DNA of 59,140 bases from an uncultured Cytophaga sp. Its GTDB lineage: Bacteria; Bacteroidota; Bacteroidia; Cytophagales; Cytophagaceae. Of this stretch, positions 8,952-18,147 are shown piece by piece. The first letter of the stretch is position 1, and the number at the start of each line of letters is the position of its first letter. The stretch lies in contig NZ_CALMGQ010000066.1 in NCBI RefSeq assembly GCF_937863595.1, positions 1 through 59,140 of the forward strand, written 5' to 3'. The notes beneath the pieces are model-generated. The model worked only from the letters and a program-made list of their open reading frames with translations, made no database searches and was not told the origin of the DNA. The position numbers and the translations under genes are program-made.

Positions 8952-10648
8952 GTTTTATTGACTGGGCTGTATTAGCAATTACCATCATAAGCATCGTAGT
9001 ATATGGTTTATGGAAAAGTAGAGGCGCAAAAAATATAGAAGGTTATTTATTAGCAGATAAAGAGCTTCCTTGGTACCAAGTAGGCTTATCTGTTATGGCT
9101 ACACAGGCGAGCGCTATTACATTCATTTCATTACCCGGTCAAGCGTATAGCGACGGAATGGGATTCGTTCAAATGTATTTTGGACTACCCCTTGCTACGA
9201 TTATTTTATGTAAAACATTTATACCAATTTTTAGAAACCTAAATGTATACACCGCTTACGAATATTTAGAAAATAGATTTGACAGTAAAACACGTTCCTT
9301 TACGGCATTTTTATTTCTAGTGCAAAGGGGAATATCTACCGGAATCACCATTTATGCACCATCTATTATATTATCTACCATTCTTGACATACACATCACC
9401 TATACAACGCTCTTTACAGGCGGACTCGTAATTAGTTATATTGTATATGGCGGAACAAAAGCGGTAGCTTATACGCAAATGTTTCAAATGGCTATTATTT
9501 TTTCAGGCTTATTTATAGCGGCATTTATGGTTGTGCATTTACTTCCCGAAGAAATGGGTTTGGTAGAGACCTTACATTTAGCAGGCAAAATGGACAAACT
9601 CAATGCAATCAATTTAAGTTTCAATATTAACGATCCGTACAACGTTTGGTCTGGTTTGATTGGAGGCTTCTTTTTACAATTATCGTATTTAGGAACCGAT
9701 CAATCGCAAGTTGGCAGATACCTGACGGGCAAGTCCATTAAAGAAAGTAGATTGGGCTTGGTGATGAATAGCTTAATTAAAATCCCCATGCAGTTTTCAA
9801 TATTACTGATTGGGATATTGGTTTTCGTATTTTATCAATTCAATACACCTCCCCTATTTTTTAATAAAACAGAAGTTGCACGGATAGAAACAAGTATTCA
9901 TGCACAAGAATATCATACACTCGAAGCAGCGCATAAAAATTTGTACGAAGTTAAAAAAAATCAAGCCCAAACATTGGTACAAGCAATTAAGAATCATGAA
10001 GCAACAGCATACATAGATCAGGCACAGCAAGAGCTTCACAAGACTGTAATTGCTGAAAAGAAATTAAAGAAAGAAGCGACCGATTTAATGACTCAGAATG
10101 ATTCGCTCGCAGATACCAACGATACCAATTATGTATTTTTAACTTTTGTTACAACTTACTTACCTGTAGGATTGGTAGGTCTCTTAATCGCTATTATTTT
10201 ATTAGCATCCATGGGCTCAACTGCAAGTGGTATCAATTCATTGGCTTCTACAAGTATTGTAGATTTCTATAAACGCTTTGTGAATAAAACCGCAAATCCA
10301 CAAACGTATTTAAATGCATCTCGCTGGGCAACGGCTGCTTGGGGTGTATTTTGCGTTGTAGTAGCCTTATATGCAGGACAGCTAGGAAACTTAATTGAAG
10401 CAGTTAATAAACTCGGATCTTTATTTTATGGAAATATCTTAGGAATATTTTTAGTAGCCTTTTATCTAAAACAAGTGAAAGGTTCCGCTGTGTTTTATGC
10501 TGCAATTGTTACAGAGATTTTCATCATTGCCATTTGGTGGAACGATCTTATGGCATACTTGTGGTTGAATGCAATTGGTTGCATGTTGGTAATGCTTATT
10601 TCACTGATGATGCAATACATTCAGAATACGTTTAGTAAGGTACGATAA
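8948..10648 (+). CDS. Sodium:solute symporter (SSS family)
   Basis: A 566-residue inner-membrane protein with about 13 hydrophobic segments. The SSS signatures include KNIEGYLLADKELPWYQVGLS and ATQASAITFISLPGQAYSDG early on, GGTKAVAYTQMFQM, and SYLGTDQSQVGRYLTGKS. Residues 300-395 form a charged, helical, probably coiled-coil insertion (ARIETSIHAQEYHTLEAA to AEKKLKKEATDLM) between transmembrane helices, a known feature of Bacteroidota sialic-acid/sugar-type SSS proteins. The substrate is unproven. Because the PIG-L deacetylase precedes it, a sugar or amino sugar is plausible. Confidence 0.92.
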   Translation: MSFIDWAVLAITIISIVVYGLWKSRGAKNIEGYLLADKELPWYQVGLSVMATQASAITFISLPGQAYSDGMGFVQMYFGLPLATIILCKTFIPIFRNLNVYTAYEYLENRFDSKTRSFTAFLFLVQRGISTGITIYAPSIILSTILDIHITYTTLFTGGLVISYIVYGGTKAVAYTQMFQMAIIFSGLFIAAFMVVHLLPEEMGLVETLHLAGKMDKLNAINLSFNINDPYNVWSGLIGGFFLQLSYLGTDQSQVGRYLTGKSIKESRLGLVMNSLIKIPMQFSILLIGILVFVFYQFNTPPLFFNKTEVARIETSIHAQEYHTLEAAHKNLYEVKKNQAQTLVQAIKNHEATAYIDQAQQELHKTVIAEKKLKKEATDLMTQNDSLADTNDTNYVFLTFVTTYLPVGLVGLLIAIILLASMGSTASGINSLASTSIVDFYKRFVNKTANPQTYLNASRWATAAWGVFCVVVALYAGQLGNLIEAVNKLGSLFYGNILGIFLVAFYLKQVKGSAVFYAAIVTEIFIIAIWWNDLMAYLWLNAIGCMLVMLISLMMQYIQNTFSKVR

Positions 10649-10656
10649 GAACGAAT

Positions 10657-10693
10657 GAAGGCTTGCCTTCGCTTAAAGCGAAGGCAAGCCTTC
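10657..10693. terminator. Perfect 18-bp inverted repeat after the symporter
   Basis: The arms GAAGGCTTGCCTTCGCTT and AAGCGAAGGCAAGCCTTC flank a single central A. No T-run follows on the plus strand, so it may end transcripts poorly or act as an RNA-stabilising hairpin. It separates the symporter from the convergent porin gene. Confidence 0.6.
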
Positions 10694-10762
10694 AAGACTG
10701 AATATAAAAAGCTATTCGTATAAGATTGAAATCTAAGTTATCCTTTAAAAGAGACCCATTTT

Positions 10763-12085
10763 TTAAAACGAAATTTGATATTGCAATACAAGCATTCCTT
10801 TACGTGCACTTGAATTTAATTTTGTTTCTCCTGCTTGTAATGTTGCTTCATACACACTACGATTTTGATAAGAAAGAGAAATCTTAGGACCAAATGTACC
10901 TGTTATGTAATAATTAAATCCTGCTTCAAACATTGACATGGGCGACTTCAATCCATCAAGCACGGCCACTTCAGAAGCGACAAATACTTGTGTTCTACCT
11001 TTATCTTTTCCATCCTCCGTTACTTTTTTGTTAAATAAATATCCTGCTTGGGCATAAAAAATATTCCCCGTACCAATTCCTATAAAACCAGTACCAGAAC
11101 CAACAGATGCAGGATTTGGTGTAGCAATCATACGCGTATAATTTTTACCATAGTTGCAATAATTATATGCAGCATAAAGTGTTAACGCATTCCCTTTATC
11201 ACTTAAAGGCGCATCGTAAAAAACATCTAAGCCAAACACCGTCATATCTTGCTTGATGGTATCTTTTGCAACATTCTCTGATATATGCCACATGGCATTT
11301 GCACCATACATAAAACCAGCTGCAATATTAAAGACTTTTTTTGTACCCAAATACGTACCTCTATTATACGGTTGTTCAATAGATTCTTTATCTAAAAAGT
11401 GATAAGTAAGCATTCCCAAAACTTGTGGTTTGGGCGTTAAGGTAGATATACTAGATGTTGTATTTATACTACTTGTATTTTGCTTATAGGGATTTGTAAC
11501 AACAGCACGATAATTAAACTTACCGATCATACCTTTTGCATACACACTTAAATTTCTATTCCCAAAAGTAGAAGAAACATTATTTTGCTGGTAAATGGGA
11601 GCATCTAAAGTTAGTTGTGTTGTAGAACTCTGCGCAGAATAACGTGTAGTACCAGCACCGTAACCGCAAAGTCCACCACCAACTTGAAACTTCTTATTAA
11701 AATGATATTCTCCCAATACATCTAAAATAGAAAAGGGTGCGTTTGAAGGACCTGAATTTTGTGTGAAATTAATATTGTTTTGTCCCAATTGAATGTGGAA
11801 ATATACTTTTTCGGTAAGCATCCCCATTGCTTGTATTCTTAATCTTCGTATAACAACATCAAAATTATTTTGTGTGGTATTGCTTCCTACTTTACTTCCA
11901 GGATTCAAATTTGAATAACGTCCCCATAATTGGGCATTGATTCCAAATTTAATATAGCGCGAACCATCTTCAGATAAGTGAATCGAGTATGGGTGTATTT
12001 TGTTTGGTGTCTTAACAATTTGTGCCTTAACACTAATTTGCAATAAAATTAATAACGAAAGGCTAAGTAATAAGTTCTTTAACAT
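10763..12085 (-). CDS. Outer-membrane porin (beta-barrel)
   Basis: A 440-residue protein with signal peptide (LLLSLSLLILLQISVKAQ) and many short amphipathic strands, ending in QYQISF; a terminal Phe is typical of outer-membrane barrels. Segments such as IKFGINAQLWGRYS, VVIRRLRIQAMGMLTEKVYFHIQLGQNN and LGEYHFNKKFQVGGGL match Bacteroidota phosphate-selective porin O/P-like proteins. The substrate is unknown. It is monocistronic and convergent with the symporter. Confidence 0.82.
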   Translation of the reverse strand: MLKNLLLSLSLLILLQISVKAQIVKTPNKIHPYSIHLSEDGSRYIKFGINAQLWGRYSNLNPGSKVGSNTTQNNFDVVIRRLRIQAMGMLTEKVYFHIQLGQNNINFTQNSGPSNAPFSILDVLGEYHFNKKFQVGGGLCGYGAGTTRYSAQSSTTQLTLDAPIYQQNNVSSTFGNRNLSVYAKGMIGKFNYRAVVTNPYKQNTSSINTTSSISTLTPKPQVLGMLTYHFLDKESIEQPYNRGTYLGTKKVFNIAAGFMYGANAMWHISENVAKDTIKQDMTVFGLDVFYDAPLSDKGNALTLYAAYNYCNYGKNYTRMIATPNPASVGSGTGFIGIGTGNIFYAQAGYLFNKKVTEDGKDKGRTQVFVASEVAVLDGLKSPMSMFEAGFNYYITGTFGPKISLSYQNRSVYEATLQAGETKLNSSARKGMLVLQYQISF

Positions 12086-12401
12086 TTTGTATTAGTTGAT
12101 GATTATGTAATAACAAATGTATTGTTATGATTTAACTGGTATGTTATCCCAATGTTATGTTAATGTTAAGTCGACTTTTCTATAAAATTACGCGGGGTGA
12201 AATTGTGTTAAGTGGGAATAAAAATAGAATTTAACTAGTTCATTATCAATAATATTAAAAAAAGAGCATTGATTTATTTTCAACTAAAAATCAATAGATT
12301 TGAAAGTGTAACAAGAATTAAAACTAGAGCATATAAAAGCATTTTATACTTTTTATATTTCAAATAGTTCCGTAACCCATATTTTTAACAAAATTAAAAC
12401 C
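12086..12401. other. Divergent intergenic region, porin / cytochrome c
   Basis: The 316 bases between two divergent genes are AT-rich and contain no open frame of note. They must hold both promoters. I see no clear TAnnTTTG element and no strong inverted repeat. The short direct motif TGTTATG recurs at about 12124, 12141 and 12153. Confidence 0.4.
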
Positions 12402-13376
12402 ATGAAAAAATTCATCCGAATCACACTATACGTGTCAGTAATACTTATATTAATTATTGCAGGGGCATTAACTTATATCAAAACAGTCTTACCAAATGTT
12501 GGCCCTGCGCCAGAAATTACAATTGTTTCTACTCCTGTCTTAGTTGAACGAGGTCGTTATCTTGCCAATTCTGTTTCAGCCTGCATGGATTGCCACTCAA
12601 CGCGAGATTGGACAAAGTTTACTGGTCCGGCAGATTCAACAACTTGGGGAAAAGGAGGCGAAATATTCGATCGTAATTTTGGGTTTCCAGGTACGTATTA
12701 CGCAAAAAACATTACGCCTGCGGGAGTGGGCAATTGGACAGACGGTGAATTGTATCGTGCTATAACTTCTGGAGTAAGCAAAGATGGTTCTGCATTGCTT
12801 CCTGTTATGCCACACCCAAGCTATGGTAAAATGGACACACAAGATATCTATGCAATCATTGCCTATTTAAGAACCCTACCTTCTATAAAAAATGAGATCC
12901 CTAAATCTGAATCAGATTTCCCAATGAATTTCATTATCAATACCATTCCGGCAAAAGCAAACCCTCAACCTATACCGAATACTACAGATAAAGTTGCCTA
13001 TGGTAAATATTTACTGAATGCTGCTTCTTGTGGTGACTGCCATACCAAACAAGAAAAAGGAAAAGCAATTCCAGGTATGGACTATGCAGGTGGTTTTGAA
13101 TTCCCAATGACGGGTGGCATGCTTCATTCTTCTAATATTACATCAGACAAAGAAACAGGTATTGGTGATTGGAGTGAAGAAGCGTTTATAAACCGTTTCA
13201 AAATGTATGCAGACAGTACTTATGTTCCAGCAAAAGTAAGTACAGCAGATTTCAATACCATTATGCCTTGGATGATGTATGCAACAATGAAACGTGAAGA
13301 TTTAGCAGCGATTTATGTGTATTTACAAACAACTACTCCGGTTAAAAATGAGGTAGTTAAATTTACAAAGAAATAG
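12402..13376 (+). CDS. Membrane-anchored di-haem c-type cytochrome
   Basis: A 324-residue protein with an N-terminal transmembrane anchor (LYVSVILILIIAGALTYI) and two haem c attachment sites, CMDCH (61-65) and CGDCH (210-214). Each sits in its own cytochrome c domain, with possible distal Met ligands in VMPHPSYG and the GFEFPMTGGML and NTIMPWMMY segments. Such proteins carry electrons in the periplasm, often for a dehydrogenase. No dehydrogenase is adjacent, so the partner is unknown. A long terminator follows. Confidence 0.9.
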   Translation: MKKFIRITLYVSVILILIIAGALTYIKTVLPNVGPAPEITIVSTPVLVERGRYLANSVSACMDCHSTRDWTKFTGPADSTTWGKGGEIFDRNFGFPGTYYAKNITPAGVGNWTDGELYRAITSGVSKDGSALLPVMPHPSYGKMDTQDIYAIIAYLRTLPSIKNEIPKSESDFPMNFIINTIPAKANPQPIPNTTDKVAYGKYLLNAASCGDCHTKQEKGKAIPGMDYAGGFEFPMTGGMLHSSNITSDKETGIGDWSEEAFINRFKMYADSTYVPAKVSTADFNTIMPWMMYATMKREDLAAIYVYLQTTTPVKNEVVKFTKK

Positions 13377-13532
13377 TTTTTTAAAAAGTGGTCAGTGAAA
13401 AAGTGTACAGTGGTCAGTGAAGTTTTACGTTTGAAGTTATGACCCTCGAAACAAAACAATTCTAGCGTATCATTTCACAGTCTCTGAAATCAATAAAATA
13501 CAATTATATAAATTGTATTTTATTAAAATAAC

Positions 13533-13593
13533 TTAATCGTTATTAAAACAAAAAGGCGTTCAATGAACGCCTTTTTGTTTTAATAACGATTAA
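13533..13593. terminator. 29-bp perfect inverted-repeat terminator
   Basis: The arms pair over 29 bases with an AAT loop. The core AAAAAGGCGTTC/GAACGCCTTTTT is a classic intrinsic terminator in both directions, lying between the convergent cytochrome and DUF2911 genes. Confidence 0.92.
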
Positions 13594-13619
13594 AATGAAT
13601 TCTTCGAAGCTCGAATAAA

Positions 13620-14510
13620 TTATTTCTTAGACTTCGTCTTTGTTTTTGTATCTGTGTTCGGCATTGCCTTTGCGTCAGCAATTAATTGATTGGCCATTTT
13701 TACATAGTCATCATTTTTTGCTTCTGTAGCCATAGCTACTGTTTTTTCTCCACTTGCAATAGCAGCTTTTGAATCGTTTAATTTTAATTCAATACGTGCT
13801 TTCATCATTACAACCCAAAATGCTTTTGGATTTTGTTCAACCGCTTTGTTGATCCAAACCAATGCTTGATTTAAATCTTTACCATTTTCATAATAATATG
13901 TTGCAGCTTGAAAATATGGACGAGAATCTACAGCCATAGTTGATTCGATCGTTTTCATAACTTTAGAATCAATTTCTGTCGTAATTTTTACAGGCACAGA
14001 AGTTTTTTCCCAAATGAATTCTAATGTTGCAGTTGTTGCAGTAACATCCGCTACATCAATAGTGAATGTTTCAACTGCATTAGATAACATCATTGGTTTT
14101 ACCATTACACGAATCACTTCGTTTTCAGCTTTAAAATTAGATGTGTTACCACCCATTGTTAAATCGCTGTACAAAATAACTTCCCATGAATCTTTATTTG
14201 GGATTGTGTAGATAGCATAGCTACCTGCTTTTACTGCTTTACCTTCAACTTGTACATCGTCTGAAAAGGTAATTTTAGTTGCTGCATTTGCACCCGTTCT
14301 CCACATTTTACCGAAAGGAACAACATCGCCAAATATCGCTCTTCCTTTAGCAGAAGGACGAGAATAATCTATTGTGATATCACCTAAGCCAAATGCTTGT
14401 TTAATAGATTGGGAAGTACTTGGTGCAGGAGTTTTTAATGTTTGCGCTTGAGATGTAAGCGTAGCTAGTGATAATGCGATTGCACTAGCAATTACTGTAA
14501 ACTTGTTCAT
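13620..14510 (-). CDS. DUF2911 protein with C-terminal TPR-like helices
   Basis: A 296-residue secreted protein with signal peptide (MNKFTVIASAIALSLATLTSQA). The DUF2911 domain (about 25-180) shows PSTSQSIKQAFGLGDITIDY, SRPSAKGRAIFGDVVPFGK, WRTGANAATKITFSDDVQ, VKAGSYAIYTIPNKDSWEVI. Residues 195-285 form helical repeats like TPRs (YFQAATYYYENGKDLNQAL, WVVMMKARIELKLNDSKAA). The tail is lysine/threonine-rich. DUF2911 is a common periplasmic Bacteroidota family with no assigned activity. It appears to be a single gene. Confidence 0.9.
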   Translation of the reverse strand: MNKFTVIASAIALSLATLTSQAQTLKTPAPSTSQSIKQAFGLGDITIDYSRPSAKGRAIFGDVVPFGKMWRTGANAATKITFSDDVQVEGKAVKAGSYAIYTIPNKDSWEVILYSDLTMGGNTSNFKAENEVIRVMVKPMMLSNAVETFTIDVADVTATTATLEFIWEKTSVPVKITTEIDSKVMKTIESTMAVDSRPYFQAATYYYENGKDLNQALVWINKAVEQNPKAFWVVMMKARIELKLNDSKAAIASGEKTVAMATEAKNDDYVKMANQLIADAKAMPNTDTKTKTKSKK

Positions 14511-14636
14511 TGTGGTACTGTGTGTTTTATGAATAATAGATAAGTTACCATTTTTAATACGAATAAAAAAGCTTTTACTTTTTATAAAATCGGCATTAAA
14601 TGAAAAAATATAACAAGCAAGAATGCAATTTGTTCA

Positions 14637-14677
14637 CTGCTCATTATATTTTTAATAATTAAAAGTATAATGAGCAG
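14637..14677. terminator. Inverted-repeat terminator downstream of the flavin oxidoreductase
   Basis: CTGCTCATTATA and TATAATGAGCAG pair over 12 bases. The intervening TTTTTAATAATTAAAAG can extend the stem. It lies past the 3' end of the minus-strand LLM gene and before the DUF2911 promoter. Confidence 0.7.
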
Positions 14678-14802
14678 TTATTCTCATGAATCCCATAAAT
14701 AACAAGCCTTATGCAACAAGATAAAACAACACGTTGATAGAAAAATCAAACAAAACGTATTCGGATGAATCCATCGAAAATGCTGCTTTTAAAACAAATA
14801 GA

Positions 14803-15804
14803 CTACAATTCAAATGCTTCTGCAATTAATTCAAAAGAACGTCTCCGATCCTCAACATTACCTGCCATTGTAGAAATAATTATTTCATCCACATCAAATG
14901 CATCGGCAAGATCGATTAATTGTTTTTTTACATGTTCTTTGGTGCCAGAAATGATGCGGCCGCTATTGTATTTGATGCGTTGCAGTTCTTCCTGCGTAAA
15001 AACATATTTTTGAATCTGCTCAAAAGTAGCAAAATCTTGAAAGTTCCCTTTTTCAAATTGCATGAATACATAATCCATAAACTTCCGCATTTCTCTCGCC
15101 TTCCCTTCAGTATCTGCACACAATACAAAAATAGAAAGCATTGCTTTGGGAGATGGGAAATATTCAGAAGGTTTGAAGTTTTCTTTATAGGTATCAATCA
15201 CTTCGCGTGTGACAAAACCATTTATAAATTTTGCTACAACTAAGCCCAATCCAAATTTAGCAGCGATCAAACTGCTACCACCACTAGAACTTAATATCCA
15301 TTGATCGGGAACACTATTCGATTGTGGTACGGCTAGAATTCTTCTGTTATCTCGGGTATATGCGGTATCTGAAAAGAAGTTTTGAAGATGATCCAATTGT
15401 CGCAGATAACTTTCTTCTGCAAAATCATTAGAAGGATTTAATAAGGAAGATGTTAAACGATCAGTTCCTGGTGCTCTACCCATCCCTAAATCAATACGGC
15501 CAGGAAAAAGTGTCTCCAACATTCTGAAATTTTCTGCAACTTTCAATGCGCTGTGATTGGGCAACATAATACCTCCAGAACCAATGCGAATGGACTTTGT
15601 TTCTGAAGCTAATTTTACCATTAAAATCTCAGGTGCAGAACCAGCAATAAAAGTAGAGTTATGATGTTCTGAAACCCAAAAGCGAGAATATCCTAATGCA
15701 TCTGCAAGAATTGCTGTCGAAATGGTCTCATCAATAGCCTCTTTAGCAGTTGAGCCCGTATGAACAACCGATTGATCTAATATCCCTAATTTTATTTTTT
15801 TCAT
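14803..15804 (-). CDS. Luciferase-like (LLM class) flavin-dependent monooxygenase
   Basis: A 333-residue TIM-barrel protein of the bacterial luciferase superfamily, MsnO8/YhbW-like group. Signatures are KLGILDQSVVHTG at the start, GYSRFWVSEHHNSTFIAGSAPE, IRIGSGGIMLPNHSALKVAE, and RIDLGMGRAPGTD. These proteins use reduced flavin to oxidise small substrates, and the substrate here is unknown. The ATG at 15804 (MKKIKLG) fits the family; an upstream ATG at 15843 would add 13 non-conserved residues. Confidence 0.92.
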   Translation of the reverse strand: MKKIKLGILDQSVVHTGSTAKEAIDETISTAILADALGYSRFWVSEHHNSTFIAGSAPEILMVKLASETKSIRIGSGGIMLPNHSALKVAENFRMLETLFPGRIDLGMGRAPGTDRLTSSLLNPSNDFAEESYLRQLDHLQNFFSDTAYTRDNRRILAVPQSNSVPDQWILSSSGGSSLIAAKFGLGLVVAKFINGFVTREVIDTYKENFKPSEYFPSPKAMLSIFVLCADTEGKAREMRKFMDYVFMQFEKGNFQDFATFEQIQKYVFTQEELQRIKYNSGRIISGTKEHVKKQLIDLADAFDVDEIIISTMAGNVEDRRRSFELIAEAFEL

Positions 15805-15987
15805 AAAGCCTTCTATCAAAACTAATAAGGCTGAATAAGGCAATAAAGTTCCATTAGCACATTATTAAACATTAACTGTCATGTAAAAAATAATATGAAA
15901 GTTAATGTGAAATGTATGAATCTCATTAAATGAATCACTTATGCATCCTATTAATTGTAATAGCTCATTACACCAGAAAAAAATGTA

Positions 15988-16027
15988 GAATGCTGATAAA
16001 TGAACTTGTGTTCATTTATCAGCATTC
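15988..16027 (-). terminator. 18-bp stem terminator of the two-helix membrane protein gene
   Basis: GAATGCTGATAAATGAAC pairs perfectly with its complement around a TTGT loop. Read on the minus strand it is followed by a T-rich run (complement of AAAAAAATGTA), 20 bases after the stop codon at 16047. Confidence 0.85.
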
Positions 16028-16046
16028 ATTTTCCGAAATATATTCT

Positions 16047-16733
16047 TTATTTCAATACCTTATTCATATCAATCTTTTGAACCATTTTACTCGATAAAGT
16101 AGAACAAAGAACTTCTATATCGTGAATGGTATTCAAAATCATTTCGTCTTTATTATTGAATGCATACGTTGCGGCAACCTTAGAGGTAAGCGACAACATT
16201 TCGCTGCAATAAATTAAATATCTATTTACTTCTGCTTTCGTAAATTCTCGTTTGGGAGAATTTTTTGTTTTTTCTGCTAAAATATGCGTGGGGTCTTTGG
16301 TAAGTTGGTGCAAGTCTATAATGTGCGCAATGGTTCGTAATTCTTGCAAGGCTATTAAAATTTTCTTTTGTTTCAGGATATCTTCATACTTATATAAAAA
16401 ATAAAATGCGAAACCAATGGTAATGGTTTCATTTAAAAATGCTTCACTTACTGTGATAAAATTCCCTACCCGAAACAATGATTCGTCAAACTTCAGCATC
16501 AATAAGGTATACACAATAGAGGTTGAAGCGATGATAATTAAAAGTATTAAAGCAATTCGAATAAGTATATAAGGTTTTGCTAATTTCAAATTTGCGCCTT
16601 TACTTTTTATCGCTAATTCTTTTAACTCCAAACACACCTGCAGCAGGTCTGCTTGAGGAAATCGATCTTCAATGCGTAAACTTAATGTTTGAATAACATC
16701 TGTTATTTTATCAATATTTAAATGCTTATACAT
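16047..16733 (-). CDS. Membrane protein of unknown function, two transmembrane helices
   Basis: A 228-residue protein: a soluble helical N-terminus, a strong hydrophobic helix (YILIRIALILLIIIASTSIVY), a second weaker one (ITIGFAFYFLYKYEDIL), then a helical cytoplasmic C-terminus (LIALQELRTIAHIIDLHQL, YCSEMLSLTSKVAATYAF). The length and layout recall a Bacteroidota-restricted hypothetical family. I cannot assign a function. It lies next to the PAS-LuxR regulator on the same strand, 131 bases apart. Confidence 0.78.
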   Translation of the reverse strand: MYKHLNIDKITDVIQTLSLRIEDRFPQADLLQVCLELKELAIKSKGANLKLAKPYILIRIALILLIIIASTSIVYTLLMLKFDESLFRVGNFITVSEAFLNETITIGFAFYFLYKYEDILKQKKILIALQELRTIAHIIDLHQLTKDPTHILAEKTKNSPKREFTKAEVNRYLIYCSEMLSLTSKVAATYAFNNKDEMILNTIHDIEVLCSTLSSKMVQKIDMNKVLK

Positions 16734-16864
16734 ATATGTCCTTAACCCATTTATCTATTCAAAGATTGTTAAAAAAAACGAATATGTAGCTATCTAAAAC
16801 ATCCGTGAACGGTAATTAGAATAAACAAATGAAAAATAACCAATCGTCAATAAAATTATTTGAA

Positions 16865-17659
16865 TCACTTTTTTTGTTTCATAGCAAAAATAGTAAGATC
16901 TGCTGTCCCCTTACAGAAGGTTTTTTTCAAAATATTTTTACGGTGGGTATTTACAGTATGTTGACTGATACAAAGTCTATCTGCAATTTGTGCACTTGTC
17001 ATACCCATGCTAATCAAACTTAAAACCTGGCACTCTCTAGCGGATAACACGGTATCTGTAATTTCAGGCAAATACCGATCTTCATAAAGAATTGTGGTAA
17101 GGTTTTCATTATTGGTATAGGACACAACAAAATCGATCGTATCATCCTTCTTATGTTGTTGAATATTATTTAAATTCTTGAGTATCAAACGAGGTCTTTG
17201 TAATTCATCTGTAGAAATAACTTTGATAGAATGTTCATACCAATGCGTACTTCCATCTTTGTGGGTTAGCTGGGTTTGGTAGGTAACGTGTATGTCTTTA
17301 TAATCTACTTTTGTACAATATTCTTCAAAATACTGAAACATACGAGGGAAAATTTGTTGTGTCATAACATACCCATGTGCTGCAGGGAAAGCTAATAGTG
17401 CTCGCGCTAAACCACCCTCTAAAAATTCAATTTTATCAAAGCCCAAAATTTCGGGACCATTTACATACACATAGGTATTCTTCGATAAATCAATAACCAT
17501 AACTGTTCCGGGTATATTATCGAGCACACGAGAAAGAATATTCATCCCCATATCTTGTGGTTTATAAGATTTAGCGGTAGCATATTCTTTGTATTTATTT
17601 AAAAAATCATTCGCATCATTCGCACTCAAAACAAATTTCTCTTCAATAGACTTCTTCAT
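16865..17659 (-). CDS. PAS-LuxR type transcriptional regulator
   Basis: A 264-residue protein. Residues 40-175 form a PAS-like sensor (ILSRVLDNIPGTVMVIDL, YVYVNGPEILGFDKIEF, THKDGSTHWYEHSIKVI). The C-terminal 60 residues are a LuxR/GerE DNA-binding domain: LSARECQVLSLISMGMTSAQ, IADRLCISQHTVNTHRKNIL. No phospho-acceptor receiver domain is present, so it probably senses a ligand through PAS. A long inverted repeat lies 21-72 bases upstream and may be its own operator. Confidence 0.9.
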   Translation of the reverse strand: MKKSIEEKFVLSANDANDFLNKYKEYATAKSYKPQDMGMNILSRVLDNIPGTVMVIDLSKNTYVYVNGPEILGFDKIEFLEGGLARALLAFPAAHGYVMTQQIFPRMFQYFEEYCTKVDYKDIHVTYQTQLTHKDGSTHWYEHSIKVISTDELQRPRLILKNLNNIQQHKKDDTIDFVVSYTNNENLTTILYEDRYLPEITDTVLSARECQVLSLISMGMTSAQIADRLCISQHTVNTHRKNILKKTFCKGTADLTIFAMKQKK

Positions 17660-17679
17660 ACTTCACGGTTCGTTTCTTC

Positions 17680-17731
17680 AATGTATTTATTTGAGATCAT
17701 AAAGACTATTTTCGTCTCAAATAAATACATT
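17680..17731. promoter_or_regulatory. 17-bp inverted repeat upstream of the PAS-LuxR gene
   Basis: The arms AATGTATTTATTTGAGA (17680-17696) and TCTCAAATAAATACATT (17715-17731) pair perfectly across an 18-base spacer. The location 21 bases upstream of the regulator's start codon suggests an operator for a dimeric LuxR-type protein or a leader hairpin. Function is inferred from position only. Confidence 0.5.
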
Positions 17732-17908
17732 CGCATGATCAAAAAAAACAAGCGATTGATAATTAATTGTCTTAAAGAAGCATATAAACAAGGTATGTGA
17801 CATTAAAATCAAAACTTGGAACAAATCATTCCAACATTCTAATTGTACGTATCAATTTTCTTTGCTCATAGATATTAAGTTCATAGACTAACAATTTGGA
17901 TCAAATAA

Positions 17909-17946
17909 AAAAGCTGTCAAAAACCAATGTGTTTTTGACAGCTTTT
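17909..17946 (-). terminator. Terminator of the small two-gene unit
   Basis: AAAAGCTGTCAAAAAC pairs with GTTTTTGACAGCTTTT around a CAATGT loop. It lies 26 bases beyond the stop of the 48-residue gene and reads into a T-run on the minus strand. Confidence 0.88.
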
Positions 17947-17971
17947 AGCTGGTTGAAAGATTTTATCAATG

Positions 17972-18118
17972 TTACATTTGAGCCGCTTTAAAACGTACAA
18001 CTCTTAATCCAATACCCATATCAGAAGCAGTATGTATTACAACCTCTTTTTCTTTTTGAGTAACGGGCTTTTGAATGGCACCTGTAAGTTCTTTTAGTTT
18101 TTTTGTAATTCTTTTCAT
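17972..18118 (-). CDS. Small basic protein (48 aa), unknown function
   Basis: ATG 18118 to TAA 17972. The N-terminus is lysine-rich (MKRITKKLKELTGAIQKP), followed by VTQKEKEVVIHTASDMGI and LRVVRFKAAQM. It sits 29 bases after the stop of the preceding gene and directly before a strong terminator, so it completes a two-gene transcript. It has no signal peptide or transmembrane helix. It was too short for a 60-codon cutoff. Possibilities include a small regulatory or peptide-precursor protein, but nothing in the sequence decides this. Confidence 0.6.
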   Translation of the reverse strand: MKRITKKLKELTGAIQKPVTQKEKEVVIHTASDMGIGLRVVRFKAAQM

Positions 18119-18147
18119 AGCAGTATAATTAAAAGGTTAATTAAAAA

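Noticed and set aside
12544..12765. Plus-strand 73-codon frame inside the cytochrome gene
   Set aside because: It overlaps the haem-binding coding region in another frame; shadow.
13388..13421. Direct repeat GTGGTCAGTGAA after the cytochrome gene
   Set aside because: Two short copies in a spacer; a common low-information Bacteroidota intergenic word with no visible role.
16829..17023. 64-codon plus-strand frame opposite the LuxR domain
   Set aside because: Antisense shadow of the conserved HTH.
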